Shown here piece after piece: positions 8,226 to 16,730 of a stretch of 64,000 nucleotides of DNA (position 1 is the first letter of the stretch; each line of letters opens with the position of its first letter). The position numbers and the translations under genes were made by a program. Where the stretch lies: contig NZ_CP011120.1 in assembly GCF_001628715.1 (NCBI RefSeq), positions 620,001 through 684,000 on the forward strand. The letters run 5' to 3'. The DNA is from Acetobacter oryzifermentans. GTDB taxonomy: Bacteria; Pseudomonadota; Alphaproteobacteria; Acetobacterales; Acetobacteraceae. Under the pieces are notes generated by a model that saw nothing but the letters and a program-made list of their open reading frames with translations, was not told where the DNA came from and did no database searches.

Positions 8226-9635
8226 ATGGCGACCACAACCAACATTCCATCTTCAGGAAGTTATATACTTAACTTTGCAACTATAAAAACAGTAAATTCA
8301 AAATCAACTGTCTCTAATATCCAAAATAGTGTTACAGTAACTTTTAATAGTTCAACAGGTTTCACTATTAATGGTGTAACATATTCATATAATTTTACTT
8401 GGGGTAAGGCTGGTTCATCGCAAATCATATTAGGTGATACGGCGGGCGGATATTTTCTATTAACAGACGCAGATGTGAATATCTCCAATTATACCTATGT
8501 GAATGATTCATACGGCCAAAGTAACAATCATTGGCAAGTAAAAGGAACCGATGGCACAAGCACATCGCTGGCATTTCAGAACCGCGGTTTTGATCCATGT
8601 TTCCTTGCGGGCACAGAAATTTCAGTGAATGGAACAACGTGTAAGGTTGAAAATCTGGTTATTGGTGACCGGATCGATGTGCTTGTAAACGGTAAAACAG
8701 AGCAGAAAACGGTTTCATGGGTTGGTAAATCAACCTGCGTTGTAAAGCCTTTTCTTTCTGTAGATATGGCAGGATACCCGGTGCGCATTGTTAAGGACGC
8801 CATAGCAGACGGCGTGCCTTTTAAGGATATGCTGATCACCCCTGAACATTGCCTGTTTCTTAACGGCCGCTTTGTGCCTGCACGCATGCTCGTAAACGGT
8901 CAGTCCATCTTTTACGATCAATCTTTCACATCTTACGATTATTACCACGTTGAAACCGAAGATCATGCCGTTATCATCGCAGATGGTGTTTTGACGGAAA
9001 GCTATCTGGATACCGGAAACCTGCAGAGTTTCCGGCAGGATGGCGATGTGCTTTCCATAACCCGCAGCCGTCAGCTTACGTGGGATGATGCCGCAGCACC
9101 GCTTGATGTCTCCCGCGCTTTTGTTGAGCCAATATTTCAAAAGCTCAGCGCACGTGCGGCAGAAATGGGCTTGCCGCTGCACACACAAACACCAGTTCTA
9201 ACAGAGGAAAGCGGTCTCTCTCTGTCATTGGGCAATGGTCGTGTTATCCATCCCCTGCGCACAGAAAAAAATTACGCCCTCTTTATGGTTCCCGCAGGTA
9301 TTGAAACGGTTTACATCCGCTCCAACGCTAGCCGCCGGAATGAGGCAATAGGGCCATTTGTAGATGATCGCCGCCACCTTGGGGTTCTGGTTGGGGATGT
9401 CAGGATTTTCGAAGGGGCAACTTCGCGCACGATCACATCTTATCTGCATGATGAAAATCTGGACGGATGGAATAACGTAGAATTTTACCCCATGCGCTGG
9501 ACGGATGGAAATGCCTGCCTCCCCCTCGGCCAGAGAGAGCCGGGAACAGGCGCACTTCTTGCCCTCCAGATTCTAGAAGCTGGCCCTTATGTTGTCAGGG
9601 CTGAAATGCCAGAAGAAACCGCTCTGCGGGCCTGA
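8226..9635 (+). CDS. Hint_2-domain protein A (catalytic residues intact)
   Basis: 469 aa in three parts. Residues 1-120 are a Ser/Thr/Asn-rich beta-type passenger with no Sec signal and low GC. The Hint core starts at Cys125 (CFLAGT), followed by GDRIDVL and the T-x-x-H block (ITPEHC, His208), both needed for self-cleavage in Hedgehog/intein families. After about residue 265 comes a conserved C-terminal domain (SNASRRNEAIGPFVDDRRHL, then W-N-N-V-E and W-T-D-G-N-A) shared with four other proteins in this window. No C-terminal His-Asn is visible, so cleavage rather than splicing is expected. Substrate and destination are unknown; the passenger suggests a surface or secreted protein. Followed by a terminator. 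Confidence 0.85.
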   Translation: MATTTNIPSSGSYILNFATIKTVNSKSTVSNIQNSVTVTFNSSTGFTINGVTYSYNFTWGKAGSSQIILGDTAGGYFLLTDADVNISNYTYVNDSYGQSNNHWQVKGTDGTSTSLAFQNRGFDPCFLAGTEISVNGTTCKVENLVIGDRIDVLVNGKTEQKTVSWVGKSTCVVKPFLSVDMAGYPVRIVKDAIADGVPFKDMLITPEHCLFLNGRFVPARMLVNGQSIFYDQSFTSYDYYHVETEDHAVIIADGVLTESYLDTGNLQSFRQDGDVLSITRSRQLTWDDAAAPLDVSRAFVEPIFQKLSARAAEMGLPLHTQTPVLTEESGLSLSLGNGRVIHPLRTEKNYALFMVPAGIETVYIRSNASRRNEAIGPFVDDRRHLGVLVGDVRIFEGATSRTITSYLHDENLDGWNNVEFYPMRWTDGNACLPLGQREPGTGALLALQILEAGPYVVRAEMPEETALRA

Positions 9636-9642
9636 TAACCTC

Positions 9643-9676
9643 ACCCTGCTCCATATTTTGGGGCAGGGTTTTTTTT
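9643..9676 (+). terminator. Intrinsic terminator
   Basis: CCCTGCTCC (9644-9652) pairs with GGGGCAGGG (9660-9668, one G-U), followed by eight T. It ends the Hint gene. The remaining spacer to about 9980 shows no gene on either strand that I can support. Confidence 0.8.
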
Positions 9677-9980
9677 ATAGATGATAACTCTGCGCCAATA
9701 TGTGGTGTGTTTGCGCCGCGCGCGCATTTTGTAAAAGCCGTGTTGTTGCGGCCAAGTTATCCTGCACACTGTATGGGCATGATAGGCGATAGCTTAAAGC
9801 CGTGGGCCATCCAGCAGTTGCCCTGCTTGCGTAATTTGCGCGTTTACAACAGCAAAAAATATACACCTCAAACAACCGCAGGGCCGTGTAACGCCTAAGG
9901 TCTGCCGTGCATGCGCTCTGGTTGCATGCCTGCGCGCAGTATGGGAGGAGAGAATTAAGGCGTTACCAAAAGGATACCCC

Positions 9981-10022
9981 ATGCCCCAGCCCAGCGGATA
10001 TGACCCCGAAGAAAGTGCATAG
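9981..10022 (+). CDS. Possible 13-codon leader ORF
   Basis: ATG at 9981 follows a good AAAAGGA ribosome site at proper spacing and encodes MPQPSGYDPEESA, stopping 6 bases before the next gene. It may be a translational-coupling leader or a chance frame. Composition gives no attenuator signature (no run of one regulatory codon). Confidence 0.3.
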   Translation: MPQPSGYDPEESA

Positions 10023-10028
10023 AGAAGC

Positions 10029-10406
10029 ATGAAAATACAGGGTTACAACTTTTTTTGCGATATGCCGGAAGATACGCGCTACCTGCGCCGCGCCCAGCCG
10101 GATGAGCGGTTTATTGAAGAAAACATGATCTTCATTTTGCCAGATCGGTTGCGCAAGTTTCGGCGTAATTTGTGGCATGTGCGGCGCAACCCCGGCCCGG
10201 TGCATATTTATGTACCATTGTTTAGAGTGGAAACCCTGCTGGAGAGTGACCCTCTGCCCCCAGAATACGGCCCCCCGCAGGATGTGTTTCCGTTTTACAC
10301 CCACACCACCCGCAGGCGTGGCCGCGCGTTGGATTACTATGTGCTGTTTATCTTTAGGGATAAGGAATCCTACGTGCGGTGCAATGCTGCCTTGCCTGTG
10401 CCATAA
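10029..10406 (+). CDS. Hypothetical cytoplasmic protein
   Basis: 125 aa, basic and aromatic-rich, with a central RLRKFRRNLWHVRRNP stretch and the later HTTRRRGRALDYYVLFIFRD. No signal or membrane segment. A GAGAAG ribosome site lies directly upstream, inside the end of the 13-codon leader. It sits 41 bases before the IalB-like gene. Not recognised. Confidence 0.55.
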   Translation: MKIQGYNFFCDMPEDTRYLRRAQPDERFIEENMIFILPDRLRKFRRNLWHVRRNPGPVHIYVPLFRVETLLESDPLPPEYGPPQDVFPFYTHTTRRRGRALDYYVLFIFRDKESYVRCNAALPVP

Positions 10407-10447
10407 CGGCAGAGGGGCAGCTTAAATGAAACAACAGGAGTTTTAGC

Positions 10448-11137
10448 ATGTCCCAGCAGCGTTTTTTTAAAGTGTATTTTGCGCGGGCGGGGCTTTTTGC
10501 CACGTGCGGCGTTCTGGCGGCGCTGCTATGTAGCCCAGCACAGGCGGCCAGCAAATCTCCTTCAGAAGATACAACATTACTGGATACGCTGCATGATAAA
10601 GGCCCCGTTGGCCCAACGCAGGCGGGTATAAGCCAAATAGACCGTAAAAGCGGGGTTATCCAACATTGGGGCTGGCAGTGCAATTTTAACAGCGCCACCA
10701 GCAAGCCGTTTTTATGCGGCGTGCAGCAGAATTTTCAGATAAACGATACCCAGCACCACGTCACCAGCATTATTGGCAGCATGCAAATTGCGCGTGCCGT
10801 GCCACCCAACAGCACTGCGCGGCTGTCTGATGCGCCATACAAAATTATTGTGCGGGTGCCGCTTGGCCTTTCGCTTAGCAAACATTCCTTTTTGGCGGTG
10901 GATAACGCGCCGCCCGTGCCGCTGGAATGGCAATATTGCGATACTAAGGGCTGCCTGGCGCTGGCCACCTTTACGCTGGAACTGATGGACGCCTTGCGCC
11001 GTGGCAAAGTGGGCCATCTGATGTTGTCTAAGCGTGATGCAGGTGTGCTGACCATAAACTTCCCGCTAGAGGGGTTGGCTCCGGCGTTGGATACAGCAGA
11101 TGGCTGGGCCGGTAAGGATGGTGGGGTGTCTCCTTAA
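10448..11137 (+). CDS. IalB-family (invasion-associated locus B) periplasmic protein
   Basis: 229 aa with a signal peptide ending SPAQAASK. The mature domain has the family pattern: W-G-W-Q-C (Cys78), then a second cysteine (Cys90, CGVQQ) and a late W-x-Y-C-x-x-x-G-C pair, with strands between. The family is named for Bartonella IalB, an envelope protein associated with host-cell invasion, but homologues are common in free-living alphaproteobacteria, where the role is unclear. A GGAG site precedes the ATG. Likely in a short operon with the gene at 10029. Confidence 0.75.
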   Translation: MSQQRFFKVYFARAGLFATCGVLAALLCSPAQAASKSPSEDTTLLDTLHDKGPVGPTQAGISQIDRKSGVIQHWGWQCNFNSATSKPFLCGVQQNFQINDTQHHVTSIIGSMQIARAVPPNSTARLSDAPYKIIVRVPLGLSLSKHSFLAVDNAPPVPLEWQYCDTKGCLALATFTLELMDALRRGKVGHLMLSKRDAGVLTINFPLEGLAPALDTADGWAGKDGGVSP

Positions 11138-11490
11138 CGCCACAGTTGCAAGTGCAATACGTTTTCATATGCAAATTTTAGAGAGCGGCCGCTCCCTATT
11201 CTCTCTGCGCGGCAAGGGGCCAGAACAGGCCCTTTGCAAGCCGTGCGGCGGGCCATGCCAAGGCCAATTTTTAGTTCCTGTTCAGCACTGTGCTACGGAT
11301 GGTATGTGTTGCCAAACGGCTTGATTATTAAAAGATAGTTTATAAAACATCGGGCCGTATTTTCCGGTCTGATACAGCCCGGCCTGTGCCTGTTTTATGG
11401 GGCATGGCCTGCGCATGTCCTGCACCAAAAACATCCCGCAAAACGCTATATAACGGCAGAAAACCGCAAAAATCTGAGCCTCATTTAATT

Positions 11491-11509
11491 ATTGCAAATG
11501 ATTCGCAAT
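11491..11509. promoter_or_regulatory. Fur-like operator
   Basis: ATTGCAAAT-G-ATTCGCAAT is a near-perfect 9-1-9 inverted repeat (one mismatch) resembling Fur boxes upstream of iron uptake genes. It lies 53 bases before the receptor start and overlaps an upstream ATG at 11508, which argues that translation begins at 11562. The rest of the 11138-11561 spacer has no gene that I can see. Confidence 0.6.
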
Positions 11510-11561
11510 GTTGTTAACTGCCCGGCCAATACACCAGCAAGAACCACGGGGTAAAACGGGT

Positions 11562-13778
11562 ATGCACCACAACAGGATTATTTTTTGTGCGCTTCCCCTT
11601 ACATTTTTCATAAGCGGTAAGGTTCTTGCAGCAACCCAGACACCCACATCCGGGCAGTCTCAGCGGGTTGGGGCAACGGCAGCAAAACACGGCAAGGCCG
11701 CCAACAAGGGGCCTGCATCCGCCGTGCATGTTGAAGGGGTGGAAGTGCGCGCGCGCAGGGCGTCCACCATTGCGTCTTCCGCCACCAAATCCAACACACC
11801 GCTTATTGAAACAGCGCAGTCTGTTACAGTCATTACGCGGGATGAAATGGATGTGCGCGGTGTGCTCAGCCTTAATCAGGCCATCCGTTATGCGGCGGGC
11901 ATTACGTCTGATTTGCGTGGCGGTGGCGTAGGCACGCGGTATGATCAGTTCATGCTGCGCGGCTTTACCGTGCCCACCTTTTTAGATGGGCTGAAGGTGC
12001 AGGCTAGCCCCACCGGGTACGCCACGCCGCAAACAGATACATCCCGCCTTGATAGGGTGGAAGTGTTAAAAGGCCCAGCCTCTGCCCTGTATGGGCAATC
12101 CAGCCCCGGTGGGCTTGTAGCGCTTTCCAGCAAACTGCCGATAGACAAACAGTTTTACGGAGATATCACCACCACCGGCGGCAGTTTTGATCTGTACCGG
12201 GTGGATGCAGATGTTGGCGGTTACGCCACCAAGGATGGTTCCGTGCAGTATCGGCTGTATGGCACGGTTAATGGCCAGCACAGCCAGCTTGCACGCACGG
12301 GCAGCCGCCGTTTTTCCATAAGCCCGGCCTTTACCTTTGGCGCACACGGCCCCACCACGCTTACCCTGCTGGGCAATTATCAGTATGATCCCGAAAACGG
12401 CACTTATGGCGGCGTGCCGCTTGTGGGCTCTCTCAAACGTGCATCATACGGTTACCTACCGCGCAACTTTTATGATGGTGACGTGCCGTTTGAAAAATTC
12501 AACCGCAGGCAGGGCGGCATTACCTATATTCTAAACCACAAGTTTAATGATGATTGGAGCTTTAGCACCCGCGGCCGGTATGATGATATTAAAACCATCT
12601 ACCGCAGCGTGTATGATAGCGGCTATTACGATACAGACCCCACAATGCTTGCCCGTTCTGCCTTTGGCACCAACGAGCACACGCATAATCTGGCGTTTGA
12701 TAGCCAGTTTAAGGGCCACGTGCGCACCGGGCCAGTGACGCATGATATGATGTTCGGGTTTGATTATATGCAGCAAAGCGCCACAGAGGTAGGCTATTAT
12801 GCCGCTGCGCCCTCTTTGGATGTGCTGCACCCCAATTACCATATGACCATGCCAGACATGGGCAGCCCGTATATGAACTACCGCACGGATTCACACCAGA
12901 TTGGCATGTATGCGCAGGATGAACTGCGCTGGAAAAACCTGATTGTAACAGGAAGTTTGCGGAATGACTGGTACCGTTCCCACCAGATGAACTATATCAG
13001 CCATACCGGCACAAGTGAAAGCCCGCGCCAGATTACGTGGCGTGCTTCTGGCCTGTATCACTTTGATTTCGGGCTTGCGCCATATATCAGCTATTCCACA
13101 TCCTTTCAGCCGCAATCTGGCATTGTGTCTAACAATGGGGGGCAGAGCTTCCGGCAGGCAGATCCTTCCTTGGGCAAGCAGCTTGAAGGTGGGGTGAAGT
13201 ATCAGTTCCCCGGTACATCCGTGCTGCTAACAGCCGCTGGCTTCCATATCGAGCAAACCAACGTGCTGGTATCTGTGGGGAATCTGGGCTACAATACGCA
13301 AAGTGGCAAGGTGCATTCAGATGGTTTTGAATTTGAAGCCCACGCCGAACCCTACAAAAACCTGATGATTACTGCCGCAGTGAGCGTGCAGAAAATTAAG
13401 GATGATTCCACCGGCAAGCCGCTTATGCAGTCTGGCAAAGGCAATGCCTCTTTGTTTGCCTATTACACCATGCCCAAAGGTGTGATGAAGGGTTTTGGCT
13501 TTGGCGGCGGCCTGCGTTATTCCGCCCCACGTTATGGGGGCGAGGCCTCTTACGGCAGCGTGCATGTGCCGCAATATACGGTGTTTGATGGCTCCATTGG
13601 GTATGATCTGTCTAACCTTTCTCCCTCTCTGCGTGGGTGGAATGTGGCGGCCAGCGTGCGCAACCTGTTTGATAAAAAGTATCTCGGCAACTGCATGGCC
13701 TATGCCTCTTACGGGCAGGAATGGTGCTATTATGGAGAGCGCCGGAACGCCCAAGGCAGCATTGGCTTTAAGTGGTAA
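11562..13778 (+). CDS. TonB-dependent siderophore receptor
   Basis: 738 aa outer-membrane receptor. After a signal peptide (ending GKVLAATQ) the plug domain shows the siderophore-receptor pattern: ETAQSVTVITRDEMD as TonB-proximal strand, an LNQAIRYAAGIT segment, RGF, and the RVEVLKGPASALYGQSSPGG motif. The rest is a 22-strand barrel with many aromatic turns, ending RNLFDKKY... and a terminal aromatic W expected by the assembly machinery. Family knowledge links this class (FhuA/FoxA/FpvA-like) to ferric hydroxamate uptake; the ligand cannot be read from sequence. Likely iron-repressed through the Fur-like box at 11491. Confidence 0.9.
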   Translation: MHHNRIIFCALPLTFFISGKVLAATQTPTSGQSQRVGATAAKHGKAANKGPASAVHVEGVEVRARRASTIASSATKSNTPLIETAQSVTVITRDEMDVRGVLSLNQAIRYAAGITSDLRGGGVGTRYDQFMLRGFTVPTFLDGLKVQASPTGYATPQTDTSRLDRVEVLKGPASALYGQSSPGGLVALSSKLPIDKQFYGDITTTGGSFDLYRVDADVGGYATKDGSVQYRLYGTVNGQHSQLARTGSRRFSISPAFTFGAHGPTTLTLLGNYQYDPENGTYGGVPLVGSLKRASYGYLPRNFYDGDVPFEKFNRRQGGITYILNHKFNDDWSFSTRGRYDDIKTIYRSVYDSGYYDTDPTMLARSAFGTNEHTHNLAFDSQFKGHVRTGPVTHDMMFGFDYMQQSATEVGYYAAAPSLDVLHPNYHMTMPDMGSPYMNYRTDSHQIGMYAQDELRWKNLIVTGSLRNDWYRSHQMNYISHTGTSESPRQITWRASGLYHFDFGLAPYISYSTSFQPQSGIVSNNGGQSFRQADPSLGKQLEGGVKYQFPGTSVLLTAAGFHIEQTNVLVSVGNLGYNTQSGKVHSDGFEFEAHAEPYKNLMITAAVSVQKIKDDSTGKPLMQSGKGNASLFAYYTMPKGVMKGFGFGGGLRYSAPRYGGEASYGSVHVPQYTVFDGSIGYDLSNLSPSLRGWNVAASVRNLFDKKYLGNCMAYASYGQEWCYYGERRNAQGSIGFKW

Positions 13779-13820
13779 GCCATCTGTTTTGTAAAACAGG
13801 CCAAACGGCCAGCAATATTT

Positions 13821-13866
13821 AAAAAACCCCGCCCACCATAAAACAGTGGGCGGGGTATTTTTTTTA
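13821..13866. terminator. Bidirectional intrinsic terminator
   Basis: CCCCGCCCAC (13827-13836) pairs with GTGGGCGGGG (13846-13855), flanked by A6 on the left and a T-rich tract on the right, serving the receptor and the convergent cytochrome gene. Confidence 0.85.
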
Positions 13867-14394
13867 CCGTGCGCGCGGGGCCTTGCCCGGTTGCGCTGCT
13901 TTTACCGGAGGCAGCGCCGAGGCAGCGGGAAACACCATTTGCGCCAAGCGGTTTTCATCCGTCGGTAGGGGTGTGTGCCCTGGTTCCACACCGTTTTCGC
14001 GCAGTAGAAACGCCAGAACATCTATGTTGTCCTGCGGGGGCAGGGTGCCCGGCGCCATAAGCGGCATGGCGTGGGTGATGTAGGCGTACAGCTTGTTGAG
14101 CGATGTATTGGCCCAGCGCGCCACAAACAGCCCGCGCAAAGGCGGCATATCATGCGCGCCCTCCAGCGCTGCACCGTGGCACATGGCGCAGGTGCCTGCG
14201 TAAATTTGCGCCCCGTGGTCTGCCTGTTCTGCCGTAAAACTTGGCGCGGTAAGGGCAGGGGGTGCTGCCGGTGCATGGCGTGGGGCGGCCTGTGCAACAT
14301 GCGCTGTGGCCACAAGCCCGGTTGCGGCCAACAGAGCGGCGCAAAATCCTTTAGCCGTTTGGCCCTGTTTTGCAAAAATGCGGTGCTGTGCCAT
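13864..14394 (-). CDS. Cytochrome c family protein (single heme)
   Basis: 176 aa from ATG 14394. An N-terminal hydrophobic export signal ends HVAQAAPR. One heme-binding CxxCH motif (CAMCH, residues 69-73) is followed by ALEGAHDMPPLRG and a candidate Met axial ligand around residue 110 (HAMPLM). Length and spacing match class I periplasmic cytochromes used as electron acceptors by dehydrogenases. It starts 4 bases after the stop of the FAD oxidase gene on the same strand, so the two are cotranscribed and the cytochrome probably accepts electrons from it. The open frame extends upstream within the oxidase gene, but the start before the signal is clear. Confidence 0.85.
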   Translation of the reverse strand: MAQHRIFAKQGQTAKGFCAALLAATGLVATAHVAQAAPRHAPAAPPALTAPSFTAEQADHGAQIYAGTCAMCHGAALEGAHDMPPLRGLFVARWANTSLNKLYAYITHAMPLMAPGTLPPQDNIDVLAFLLRENGVEPGHTPLPTDENRLAQMVFPAASALPPVKAAQPGKAPRAR

Positions 14395-14398
14395 GCCG

Positions 14399-15649
14399 TT
14401 ATCCTCTGCGGGGCCGAAAGCGGGAGAACAGATCTTCAAACACAGCCACGGCCTGTTCGGCCTCTGCGCGGTTGGGCTGTTCCATACTGTTGCCCACGCC
14501 TTCCAGCTCTCCCAACCCGGAAAGGTTGACACCCTGCACCATCAGCCCATCGGATTTGGAAAGCATGGCCGCGCCCTTGTAGCGCACGCCATAATTGGCG
14601 GCGGGTTGTGGCGGTAGCCACGCCGTTTGCCCGCGTACGGGAATAAGAGATTTATCGCCCCACAAATCTCGCGCTGCATAGCCGGTGCAGTTAAACACCA
14701 CACGTTCTGGCAGATCTGCCACCTCGGATGGACTGTGGAACTCGCGTATCTCAATACGCCCGCCTGCCTGATAAAAATCAGACAACAAAGCGTGGCCAAA
14801 CGCACCAAAATTGTAAATCATAATGGGCTTGCGCCGCGCATACGCAACGGGGAAGGGGTTGTCCGCCCCGGCCAGAAGCTCTGCTGCGGGAATAATATCC
14901 TTTATTCTCTCAGCATATTTGGCAAATTCGGCCTCGCTCTGCGGCACGCCGGTAGAGGCATAGGAGCCTTTGCTGATATCGGGCGTGGGCTCGGTATGGT
15001 CGGCCTCATCCGGTGGGGTGTCGGATAGGAGGTAATTGTCTCTAAAATCCACCGGGTTGCCGGGCAGGCCCAGATATTCCCGATACGTTTGCCAAGAATA
15101 CCGCGCCATGCGCTCCCACGTGGCGGCAAAATCTGGCGTGGCAGCGGTTATCAGCGCAATGCGTGAATCCGGCGTCCAACTGCCATTGGCCCGCACAGAG
15201 CGCGTATGGGGCAGCATATCCCGCGCATAAATGGTAACATCCATGCCCGCGCGCTGGGCGGTTATGGCGGTGGTAAGGCCAATAATGCCGCAGCCAATTA
15301 CGGCCACGCGTTTTTCCATAAGGGGGGCGGCGCGTTCCACCGCCATAGCGGCAGACCCCCATGAAAGAGACCACCCGCTGCCGCCATGCCCGTAATTGTG
15401 CACCACAATTTTATCTGCCACCGGCTCTATTTCCAGCCGTGGGCCAGCGGGGCGGAAGGGGCGCAGGCACACCTTAATGTCCATTATCTGGTCTGCATGC
15501 ACGCGGGCGGGCGTTAGGGCGGGTACGGTGCCGGGCGGCGCTGTGCGGCCCATAGCCTGTGCGGCCTCTGGCACGCTGGCCCAGCTTTTGCGCCCGGCGG
15601 CTAATGCACCGGCAGCCAGAGAAGCGGCAAAAAGGTTTCTGCGTTTCAA
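14399..15649 (-). CDS. Tat-exported FAD-dependent D-amino-acid-oxidase-like protein, apparent permuted domain order
   Basis: 416 aa. The N-terminus (KRRNLFAAS) resembles a twin-arginine signal. The FAD Rossmann motif (VAVIGCGIIGL) lies at about residues 115-125, and the middle follows the DAO fold with a NCTGYAARDL motif and RGQTAW. Notably, the block that closes DAO-family proteins at the C-terminus (CLRPFRP ... HNYGHGGSGWSLSWG) is here at residues 61-98, before the Rossmann motif. This would place the product in the periplasm, with a cytochrome c encoded 4 bases downstream as plausible acceptor instead of oxygen. Substrate unknown; an amino acid or related amine is likely. Confidence 0.8.
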   Translation of the reverse strand: MKRRNLFAASLAAGALAAGRKSWASVPEAAQAMGRTAPPGTVPALTPARVHADQIMDIKVCLRPFRPAGPRLEIEPVADKIVVHNYGHGGSGWSLSWGSAAMAVERAAPLMEKRVAVIGCGIIGLTTAITAQRAGMDVTIYARDMLPHTRSVRANGSWTPDSRIALITAATPDFAATWERMARYSWQTYREYLGLPGNPVDFRDNYLLSDTPPDEADHTEPTPDISKGSYASTGVPQSEAEFAKYAERIKDIIPAAELLAGADNPFPVAYARRKPIMIYNFGAFGHALLSDFYQAGGRIEIREFHSPSEVADLPERVVFNCTGYAARDLWGDKSLIPVRGQTAWLPPQPAANYGVRYKGAAMLSKSDGLMVQGVNLSGLGELEGVGNSMEQPNRAEAEQAVAVFEDLFSRFRPRRG

Positions 15650-15739
15650 AAGGGGCGTCCTTTATACGGTTTCTGTTTTGTCGCGCAGCATGGCGAGGGG
15701 GCAACATAGCAGGGCGGGGGTGTTTCCAAAACCCACATA

Positions 15740-16078
15740 TCAGCCAGCGCGGGTAAGCTCGGCCGCCAGCTCGGTCAGGGTTTGGGGGTCATCATGCGCA
15801 ATGTCATCGGCCAGCGCGCGCAGGGTGGGGGCGCAGTCCAGCACTGTTAGCGGGCCTTGGGTAAAGTAAAGCTGGGCCACAAGCGGGGTAATCTGCTGGG
15901 CGCAGTTTTGTAAAACTGTCACAATCTGGCGCACGGTGGCGGTATCCTGCGCAAGCTGGCGGGCCATATAGGCGCTGGTGCCGGGTAGGGGCGGCCATTC
16001 CTGCGTGTTGGGCAAAGGCCGCTTGCGGGGGGCTGCATGTGTTGGTGATGTTGGCATGGTGGCGGGGCTTTCCTGCAA
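15740..16078 (-). CDS. Hypothetical protein, helical
   Basis: 112 aa (or 105 aa from the second Met). The N-terminal 35 residues are proline-rich and disordered-looking; residues 37-110 are helical with two cysteines and an acidic end (DDPQTLTELAAEL). No signal or membrane segment. It lies upstream of the oxidase gene on the same strand with a 90-base gap. No family recognised. Confidence 0.5.
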   Translation of the reverse strand: MQESPATMPTSPTHAAPRKRPLPNTQEWPPLPGTSAYMARQLAQDTATVRQIVTVLQNCAQQITPLVAQLYFTQGPLTVLDCAPTLRALADDIAHDDPQTLTELAAELTRAG

Positions 16079-16200
16079 GGTGGGTTTCTTGCAGGGTTAG
16101 GCAGGACTATGAGAGCAGGAAAGCGCGCCGCACCCGGCTGTACCCATTGTGCTGCGTAGCCCCCCAAAGGCTGCCACATGGGCGCAACAGGTCTGGCAGA

Positions 16201-16569
16201 TCAGTTCTTTTTAGGGGCGGTGCTTTGCTTTAATTCCTGTATAACGGCATACCGCATCATGCTTTTTTCATAATTTTTGCGCAAAAGAAAAGCGCCAGCC
16301 GCAATGCTGCCAATAGCGGCCACAGTAAGATACATGGAAACAATAAGCGAGAATTGGGCAACAGAAACCTGATGCTGCAAAAATGCCGCTGGCAGCAACA
16401 TGGTTAAATGGAAAAGAGGGGAGGCCATGCTTTTGAGCAGATAAAGGCACAACACGCCTTCCACCACAAAAGTGGCATATAGAAAGCGGCGCAAATGCAC
16501 GGGCATTTTTTGCCATTCTTCCGATGGAGTGTTCTGAAGTTTTAAAAGAGACGTCATGCGCTGAAACAT
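16201..16569 (-). CDS. Small membrane protein
   Basis: 122 aa (or 118 aa from Met at 16557). It has a soluble basic N-terminus and three hydrophobic segments (ATFVVEGVLCLYLL, FHLTMLLPAAFL, LTVAAIGSIAAGAFLL), ending in a basic cytoplasmic tail. Inner membrane, no family recognised. Isolated between two spacers. Confidence 0.5.
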   Translation of the reverse strand: MFQRMTSLLKLQNTPSEEWQKMPVHLRRFLYATFVVEGVLCLYLLKSMASPLFHLTMLLPAAFLQHQVSVAQFSLIVSMYLTVAAIGSIAAGAFLLRKNYEKSMMRYAVIQELKQSTAPKKN

Positions 16570-16653
16570 AGCCGATGCCTTTTGCTAGAGCGTGTTGCAC
16601 TCATTTTTGCATATCATATGCCAATTAAGGCAATAGCATGGCCATGTTGCTGC

Positions 16654-16684
16654 AAAAGGGCCAATGCATTTTTGCACTGGCCCA
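16654..16684 (-). terminator. Intrinsic terminator (minus strand)
   Basis: GGGCCAATGCA (16658-16668) pairs with TGCACTGGCCC (one mismatch), and on the minus strand this is followed by TTTT. It ends Hint gene B. Confidence 0.6.
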
Positions 16685-16730
16685 AATGGTGCTTTAAAAA
16701 CACCAAAATATGTAAGCGGTTTTTGGTAGA

